From positions 1 through 19,514 of the forward strand of contig BNUX01000056.1 of the NCBI GenBank assembly GCA_025997675.1: DNA of 19,514 nucleotides, given 5' to 3'. The stretch is from Spirochaetia bacterium. GTDB lineage: Bacteria > Spirochaetota > Spirochaetia > Treponematales > Breznakiellaceae. Position 1 is the first letter of the stretch. The number at the start of each line of letters is the position of its first letter. Under the pieces are notes generated by a model, which saw only the letters and a list, made by a program, of their open reading frames with translations, was not told the DNA's origin and searched no databases. The translations under genes were made by a program, and so were the position numbers. Shown piece by piece: positions 15,701 to 19,514 of this stretch.

Positions 15701-17014
15701 TTACCGGTGAAACCGCCCCCCGCTATCGGGCCGCAGTACCCGCTCCAGCCCCCCTTCTTCGTAGTGCCGGGTGACGGCGTCGATCAGCGTGTAGGAACAA
15801 TGGCAAAACCCCGCCGCTTGCTTCTTCGTCAGCGCCGGTGTAGCGGCCAGGTACAACAATGCCGCCGCCCGTTGTACCTGCCAGTCCGTCCAGGGCCCGT
15901 TGCCCCCTTCCCCCGCCTTCACTATCCCCTCCAGCCGTTCCCGTTCCCCCTCTTTCAAGACCAGGGGCTCCCGCGTCTTCCGTTGGACGCGGGGTAGCTC
16001 CACCACGGCGGGGGGGCGGAGGTCCGGACGGGGGCGGTGCTTTTGGCGAATCCGGGCCACCGTGGCGTGGGAAATACTCGCCGCTATACCCTGCTCCACC
16101 GCCGCTTCCGCAAGCAGGACGTTGGTCCAGCGCCGATGACCCGCTGGGGGGGCGCCTTGGCTCAGGGCGATGATCCGCTCCTCCATTTCCGTGGTGACCA
16201 GCTTGGTGTAGGTGTAGGTCTTATGGGCCAGGGCCGCCGCTAAACCTTCGGTGCGGTAGCGGTGGAGGATGGTGTAGACCGTGGCTTCGGTGCAGCCGCA
16301 GTCCTTGGCGATTACCGGGACCGGGCGCGTGATATCCCGGGACAGGAGCAGGATTTTGGCGCGACGCCGTACCGGGGGGTTGTCCCGGGCGGCGGCGGTC
16401 TTGCCGGGGAGAATGTCGGGGGACTCGCCGGAGACCAGGGCTTCCAGGTGTGCCGTTTCTTCCGGCGTCAGGGGGAGGGATGAGCGGTTTTCCCGGGGAC
16501 GCTGCCATCGCTTCGGCTGTGGCGTTGGTTTGGGCGCACCGGAAGGCGGCGGGGTAAGGCCGGCGCCGTATTGATGGAGGATCCGGCATACCGTGGGTAC
16601 GGAAATCTGCGGCGCAATGCCCCGCTCCATGATGGTCCGAGCAAGCAGGTCCAGGGTCCAGCGGCTATGACCCGCGGGGGGCTCGCTTTGGCGCAGGGCG
16701 ACTATCTGCCTGGCCATTTCCTGTTTTGCCGAGCCGTGGGCAATGGTTTTGTGGATCAGGGCGGCTTCCAGACCCTCGGTACGGTAGCGGCGGCGGATGT
16801 TGTAGACCGTGACCGTGGTACAGTCGCAGGCGGCGGCAATGTCCGAGGCATGAAAGGTTTGCAGAAACAGGAGAATCCGTGCGCGGAGGCGGACATGGGG
16901 AGCGTCCTTTGGGGAAGCGGGGGCCACCCCCAGGACATCTCCGGCGGCGGCGCCCCGGGCTATCAACAAGAGTCGTTCCTGTTCACCCGGCTTCAGGCGT
17001 ATCGGCTCCTTCAT
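15701..17014 (-). CDS. triple IS630-type helix-turn-helix protein without transposase catalytic domain
   Basis: A 437-aa soluble protein built from three copies of the DNA-binding region found at the N-terminus of IS630-family transposases. Repeat 1 (about 6-150): RARILLFLQTFHASDIAAAC, TVYNIRRRYRTEGLEAAL, PPAGHSRWTLDLLA, ISVPTVCRILHQYG. Repeat 2 (about 181-326): RRRAKILLLSRDITRPVPVI, TVYTILHRYRTEGLAAAL, PPAGHRRWTNVLLA, ISHATVARIRQKH. Repeat 3 (about 350-430) has only the first HTH (AAALLYLAATPALTKKQAAG, AVTRHYEEGGLERVL). Pro/Arg-rich linkers join them. No DDE domain is present; the protein ends just after the third HTH. GGGAGGG precedes the ATG. It is divergent from the Rpn nuclease gene (66-bp gap) and upstream of the SUMF1 gene on the same strand. 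A domesticated DNA-binding protein or a composite transposase relic are both possible. Confidence 0.82.
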   Translation of the reverse strand: MKEPIRLKPGEQERLLLIARGAAAGDVLGVAPASPKDAPHVRLRARILLFLQTFHASDIAAACDCTTVTVYNIRRRYRTEGLEAALIHKTIAHGSAKQEMARQIVALRQSEPPAGHSRWTLDLLARTIMERGIAPQISVPTVCRILHQYGAGLTPPPSGAPKPTPQPKRWQRPRENRSSLPLTPEETAHLEALVSGESPDILPGKTAAARDNPPVRRRAKILLLSRDITRPVPVIAKDCGCTEATVYTILHRYRTEGLAAALAHKTYTYTKLVTTEMEERIIALSQGAPPAGHRRWTNVLLAEAAVEQGIAASISHATVARIRQKHRPRPDLRPPAVVELPRVQRKTREPLVLKEGERERLEGIVKAGEGGNGPWTDWQVQRAAALLYLAATPALTKKQAAGFCHCSYTLIDAVTRHYEEGGLERVLRPDSGGRFHR

Positions 17015-17080
17015 GGGCCCTCCCGCCGGTATTCAAACAGTTCCTTGTCTACGCGGGGTAATTCCGTTACACTTGAAAGA

Positions 17081-17974
17081 ATGGGTACAAACACAAAGTA
17101 TAAATCCAGTCTGTTCTCCTGGCTTTTCAGTGACCCTGAAACGCTTCGTGAGCTGTACTGCGCTATTGAGGGGATACTGGTAGATCCGGCTCTGCCCGTT
17201 ATCATCAATACGCTGGAGGATGTGTTTTTCATGAACCAGAAGAATGACATCAGCTTTGTGATTGGCGGTAAACTGGTGGTTCTCATTGAGCACCAGAGCA
17301 CGATAAACCCCAATATGCCCCTCCGGTTTCTGATGTATGTGGGGCGGGTATACGAAAAGATTATCGAGGATCGGAACAGATTCAGCGTGACGAAGCTCCC
17401 CATCCCCCAGCCTGAGTTTATCGTCCTGTACAACGGCGAGGAGCCGTGTCCCGACGTAAGCACCCTCAAGCTTTCGGATGCTTTTATGGACGCTGCGGGA
17501 GCGGGGCTTACAACAAGCGGCGGTTCTATCCCACTGGAACTGACCGTCAGGATATACAACATCAACGAGGGGCGAAACGAAGCGATGGCCGAAAACTGCA
17601 AAAAGCTGAAAGGGTACAGCCGCTTCGTTGCCAAGGCCCGGGAGTTCAAGAAAAGCGGCAAGGACAGTGAAGAAGCTATAAAAATGGCTATATTATATTG
17701 TATCAACCATGATATACTAAAGAATGTTTTACGAGACCAAGGATCGGAGGTTATCAACATGTTATTTGGCGAATGGGACATGGACACCGCATTGGCGGTT
17801 CGCGAAGAGGATGGCTGGAAGAAAGGCCTAGAGGAAGGCCTAGAGAAAGGCCTAGAGGAAGGCCGGGAGGAAGGCGAGGAGAAAGCCCGGAAGGAACTTC
17901 TGGAACTTTTGGAAAAGGGATACCGGGTAGACCAGATTAAAGCAATATTATCCTCTAAAAAAGAAGGTACATAA
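17081..17974 (+). CDS. Rpn-family recombination-promoting nuclease / putative transposase (PD-(D/E)XK)
   Basis: A 297-aa protein of the PD-(D/E)XK nuclease superfamily, in the group often annotated as putative transposase. The N-terminus (KYKSSLFSWLFSDPETLREL) and the active-site region are visible: D56 in NDISFVI and E70-x-Q72 in KLVVLIEHQST, followed by RFLMYVGRVYEKI and FIVLYNGEEPCP. The tail holds a charged low-complexity segment with KGLEE/EGLEK/EGREE steps and ends in ELLEKGYRVDQIKAILSSKK, as is common in this family. I start at ATG 17081, where similarity begins. The open frame upstream is only antisense to the HTH gene. No strong ribosome site (GAAAG). Rpn proteins promote RecA-independent recombination and behave like mobile or conflict genes; whether this copy is active is unknown. 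Confidence 0.9.
   Translation: MGTNTKYKSSLFSWLFSDPETLRELYCAIEGILVDPALPVIINTLEDVFFMNQKNDISFVIGGKLVVLIEHQSTINPNMPLRFLMYVGRVYEKIIEDRNRFSVTKLPIPQPEFIVLYNGEEPCPDVSTLKLSDAFMDAAGAGLTTSGGSIPLELTVRIYNINEGRNEAMAENCKKLKGYSRFVAKAREFKKSGKDSEEAIKMAILYCINHDILKNVLRDQGSEVINMLFGEWDMDTALAVREEDGWKKGLEEGLEKGLEEGREEGEEKARKELLELLEKGYRVDQIKAILSSKKEGT
17821..17880 (+). repeat. five 12-bp tandem repeats inside the Rpn gene
   Basis: Units G(A/G)AAGGCCTAGA, the last two degenerate (GGAAGGCCGGGA, GGAAGGCGAGGA), encode the 4-residue period KGLE/EGLE/KGLE/EGRE/EGEE. Gain or loss of units would keep frame and change tail length. Confidence 0.9.
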
Positions 17975-18130
17975 ATGCTAATTGGTGAAGGGGATATGGA
18001 AACTATCAAACAACTCTCCGTACAATAAGCGTCCGTCTTCATCGGCTATCCCCAAGCCCCGTACCCGCCAAAAGGCCCCGGTCTTCCCCCGTCCCCCCGC
18101 AACACCCTTGGCGGCTGGTCCTAATCCCCT
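17975..18130. other. intergenic stretch, nothing recognised
   Basis: Between the Rpn stop and the terminator of the lipoprotein gene I see no convincing gene on either strand. Open frames here are Pro/Arg-rich and lack ribosome sites. No repeat or RNA structure stands out before 18131. Confidence 0.5.
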
Positions 18131-18175
18131 AAAAAAAGCCCGGTTACTGCTTGGACCAAGGTCCGTAACCGGGCT
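18131..18175 (-). terminator. Rho-independent terminator of the lipoprotein gene
   Basis: On the minus strand AGCCCGGTTAC pairs perfectly with GTAACCGGGCT (18137-18147 and 18165-18175). It encloses an inner GGACC/GGTCC stem (18153-18164) with a 5-base bulge, and is followed immediately by seven T. It lies 55 bases after the stop codon of the lipoprotein gene. Confidence 0.88.
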
Positions 18176-18184
18176 CCCGTTACC

Positions 18185-18203
18185 TGGCCGCCTTAGGCGG
18201 CCA
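18185..18203. repeat. perfect 8-bp-arm inverted repeat
   Basis: TGGCCGCC-TTA-GGCGGCCA lies between the lipoprotein stop and its terminator. In RNA it would form a very stable hairpin, possibly protecting the 3' end. There is no U tract, so it is not a terminator by itself. Confidence 0.75.
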
Positions 18204-18229
18204 TCACTTTGTTTACCTACGACGACTAA

Positions 18230-18766
18230 TTATTCGCCGCCGCCGCCGGAGGTATTGCCGTAGACTGTTGCTAGCGCTGTTTCGGTCCACTCAACATCGC
18301 TTACCCTACCTATGGCATCTTTAGCCTGAACACCAACGTAGAAAGATTGTCCTGCTATCTGTGAAACACCGGAACCGGCAACACCAGGAGCATAAACACT
18401 AATCCCCCCGAAGGCTTTAGTCTTATTAACTGTTTCATTGGCCACACCACCAGTACCATAACCAGCAGCGGGTTTTTGGAAGCCGTTAGAAGCGGTGCCA
18501 CTGAAATAAATAATGTGGTCCTCATTCCCAAGGTAAATGTTGTACGAAGTCGCATCTTCAATCGCATCAAAATCTACATACACCTTGGTAAAACTATTAA
18601 CACTACCGGCATAAGTCGGGTACTGTGCGGCTGTTACCGTGGAGGCATCGATACCGCCTATAGAGGCAACATTGTGCTGACCCACCGTCTGCTCACACCC
18701 CATCATCACAAAACCGAATGCCAGCACCAATACCAGCATTCCTAACACAACTTTTGAGTTCTTCAT
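18230..18766 (-). CDS. small lipoprotein, function unknown
   Basis: A 178-aa protein with a clear lipoprotein signal peptide (VVLGMLVLVLAFGFVMMGC, lipid-accepting Cys about residue 24). The mature part is rich in Gly, Ala, Thr and Val: VNSFTKVYVDFDAIEDATSY, NIYLGNEDHIIYFSG, QSFYVGVQAKDAIGRVSDVE. The pattern 'Y-N-I-Y-L ... Y-V-G-V-x-A-x-D' suggests a fibronectin-type-III-like beta-sandwich, but this is tentative. It ends in a flexible GNTSGGGGE tail. AAGGAGG precedes the ATG by 8 bases, and a terminator follows, so it is probably a one-gene transcript. I recall similar leader sequences on many small lipoproteins of gut treponemes. Role unknown; surface display is likely. Confidence 0.85.
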   Translation of the reverse strand: MKNSKVVLGMLVLVLAFGFVMMGCEQTVGQHNVASIGGIDASTVTAAQYPTYAGSVNSFTKVYVDFDAIEDATSYNIYLGNEDHIIYFSGTASNGFQKPAAGYGTGGVANETVNKTKAFGGISVYAPGVAGSGVSQIAGQSFYVGVQAKDAIGRVSDVEWTETALATVYGNTSGGGGE

Positions 18767-18791
18767 TTAAAGAACCTCCTTCAAACTGCAA

Positions 18792-18832
18792 TCCGGCTAG
18801 GCCGGACTATATTAAACCGACTATGCCGGTTT
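18792..18832. repeat. two adjacent short inverted repeats upstream of the lipoprotein gene
   Basis: TCCGGC-TAG-GCCGGA (18792-18806) and AAACCG-N7-CGGTTT (18814-18832) share the core CCG(G)CTAxGCCGG and flank a TAATAT sequence readable as a -10 box on the minus strand. They could be operators or leader hairpins; no -35 is convincing. Confidence 0.4.
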
Positions 18833-18861
18833 ACGAGCAGAGCAACGCCCCGCAAAAAGCA

Positions 18862-18975
18862 CTATGGAATAATCGTCCAAAATAACGGCCCCCAGGGTCC
18901 CTGATTCCCCTTGGCATTTTCCAGACGCACGATGAACCAGACCTTCTTCCCCCCTCCAGCAAGTAAGTAATTCTT
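18862..18975 (-). pseudogene. C-terminal remnant of an uncharacterised treponemal protein family
   Basis: The minus strand reads GGGKKVWFIVRLENAKGNQG then PWGPLFWTIIP and a TAG stop. From memory this matches the C-terminus of a family of uncharacterised proteins in gut treponemes and other anaerobes that end in a W/L-EN-x-KG-x-x-GPW-x-x-x-x-x-x-IP pattern after a beta-sandwich domain. Upstream in frame there is a TAG at 18976-18978 and no start codon, so this is only a tail of about 37 residues. The gene at the right edge of the window appears to carry the N-terminal type of the same family on the opposite strand, which suggests a rearranged locus. Attribution rests on pattern memory only. 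Confidence 0.5.
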
Positions 18976-18980
18976 CTATA

Positions 18981-19169
18981 GTATATAGTTCTGCCTCTGC
19001 GCTATGTAGTTACGACATGGCGCTGTATCACTACGTGTCCAAACTCTATCGCCACGGCCTACCGCTATATCGCCGCGACGCTCCGCTCTATAGCTACCCC
19101 ATGCTGCTATACAGAGACGGCTTGCGTCCATACGGATTCGACTCGCTTCTTTATAAGAATAAAGTGAAA
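18981..19169 (+). repeat. nine degenerate 21-nt units encoding an LY heptad
   Basis: In one frame the units read VYSSASA, LCSYDMA, LYHYVSK, LYRHGLP, LYRRDAP, LYSYPML, LYRDGLR, PYGFDSL, LYKNKVK, with exact 21-nt spacing. Leu is kept while its codons vary (CTA, CTG, CTC, CTT), and Tyr uses both TAT and TAC. This looks more like protein-level than DNA-level conservation. The frame is the same as that of the hypothetical gene at 19191 and is open from 18936 with no start codon before ATG 19017. Confidence 0.65.
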
Positions 19170-19190
19170 TTGTCGGCGAGGAGAATGTGT

Positions 19191-19514
19191 ATGGAAAAAG
19201 AAGGCGGTAATTGGCTGCCCGGCAGCTATGCAAAACAATTGGCTATGGCCAAGGTATGGCTTGCTATCCTGGTCATCAAGAGTACGGCCTGGAAAATCGA
19301 AACTTCGGATGTTGATGAGTTTAGTGTGCTGATTAACACGGCGGATGCCGCCCATATCAGGATGCAGAACAAGGGTACCCGGACCGCAGTGGACCGGGCC
19401 AACCGTGACGCCGCCTTCGCGGCCATGATAACGAAGATGCGGTTCTTCAAGAATAACTACTTCAACATCCCTCCCCGTACGGCGGCGGAGTTTGTTACCC
19501 TGCTCCTGGCCCCC
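19191..19514 (+). CDS. hypothetical protein, N-terminal part, runs off the window
   Basis: 108 codons are visible with no stop: MEKEGGNWLPGSYAKQLAMA, KVWLAILVIKSTAW, DVDEFSVLINTADAAHI, NRDAAFAAMITKMRFFKNNY, FNIPPRTAAEFVTLLLAP. GAGGAG lies 7-8 bases before this ATG; an ATG two codons earlier is too close to it. The mainly helical region with W-LP at the start and a 'R/K..YF..PP.T..(D/E)(F/Y)..L.L.P' end resembles, from memory, an uncharacterised family common in gut treponemes whose members end in a beta-sandwich domain. The frame continues upstream through the LY-heptad array to a possible ATG at 19017. A longer protein starting there, without a ribosome site, cannot be excluded. No function is known to me. 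Confidence 0.75.
   Translation, partial: MEKEGGNWLPGSYAKQLAMAKVWLAILVIKSTAWKIETSDVDEFSVLINTADAAHIRMQNKGTRTAVDRANRDAAFAAMITKMRFFKNNYFNIPPRTAAEFVTLLLAP

Noticed and set aside
16571..17080. N-terminal extension of the Rpn ORF
   Set aside because: The frame is open only because it is antisense to the HTH-repeat gene. Family similarity starts at the ATG at 17081.
15659..17080. Complete insertion sequence around the HTH-repeat gene
   Set aside because: No terminal inverted repeats, no target duplication and no DDE catalytic domain could be found.
17011..18042. 343-codon minus-strand ORF opposite the Rpn gene
   Set aside because: Ser/Arg/Pro-rich shadow; its repeats are the complement of the Rpn tail repeats.
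18976..19233. Minus-strand ORF through the LY array (RGDIAVG/RGDRVWT heptads), in the same frame as the C-terminal remnant
   Set aside because: Residue conservation between units is weaker than in the plus frame and a TAG separates it from the remnant. The plus frame explains the codon pattern better, though a past join cannot be excluded.
1..19514. CRISPR array, tRNA or rRNA genes
   Set aside because: No repeat-spacer pattern, no cloverleaf with a T-loop consensus and no rRNA-like sequence was noticed on either strand by eye.

Overview
The window reads as chromosomal DNA from a high-GC spirochaete, most likely a termite-gut Treponema/Breznakiellaceae relative. The evidence is a combination of signs, not a database match: Hsp90, RadA, HisRS and CoaD in a spirochaete-like style, relaxed lipoboxes, a NusG-domain-II/Gx-transporter pair, an Rpn-type nuclease with a GLEEGLEKG-type tail, a secreted SUMF1-fold protein, and pieces of an uncharacterised protein family that I associate from memory with gut treponemes.

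Layout. (1) 1-4294, minus strand: htpG, then a secreted protein with three PPC-type domains, then radA. The PPC gene and radA overlap in TAATG. radA carries an apparent +1 frameshift in a 9-base C tract, and its last visible 31 bases look inverted. (2) 4295-4655: intergenic region dominated by eight 21-bp tandem repeats. They lie in a possible leader ORF whose stop abuts the next start codon. (3) 4656-8302, plus strand: an 800-aa TonB-dependent-receptor-like outer-membrane protein and a class I/II aminotransferase. (4) 8303-11520, minus strand: a tight operon of a lipoprotein, a HEAT-like exported protein, hisS, and a second HEAT-like exported protein paralogous to the first. hisS is sandwiched between the paralogues with 1- and 4-base overlaps. 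(5) 11582-15658: coaD (+), an RluA-family pseudouridine synthase (-), an XRE regulator (+) divergent from it with a 14-bp palindrome between, a NusG-domain-II protein (+) overlapping a Gx-transporter protein (+) with an EcfT-like second half, and a SUMF1-fold secreted protein (-) overlapping it tail to tail.

(6) 15701-19514 is accessory DNA. It holds a 437-aa protein made of three tandem IS630-type DNA-binding modules with no DDE catalytic domain, a divergent Rpn-family nuclease, a small lipoprotein with a strong intrinsic terminator, and a rearranged right end. That right end contains a C-terminal protein remnant on the minus strand, nine exact-period 21-nt units encoding a leucine-tyrosine heptad, and the start of a hypothetical gene that runs off the window.

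The parts I find least explained are the triple-HTH protein, the LY-heptad array, the S+T ECF-like fusion, the 21-bp minisatellite in front of the receptor, and the two radA anomalies. No RNA genes, CRISPR array or complete insertion sequence were recognised.
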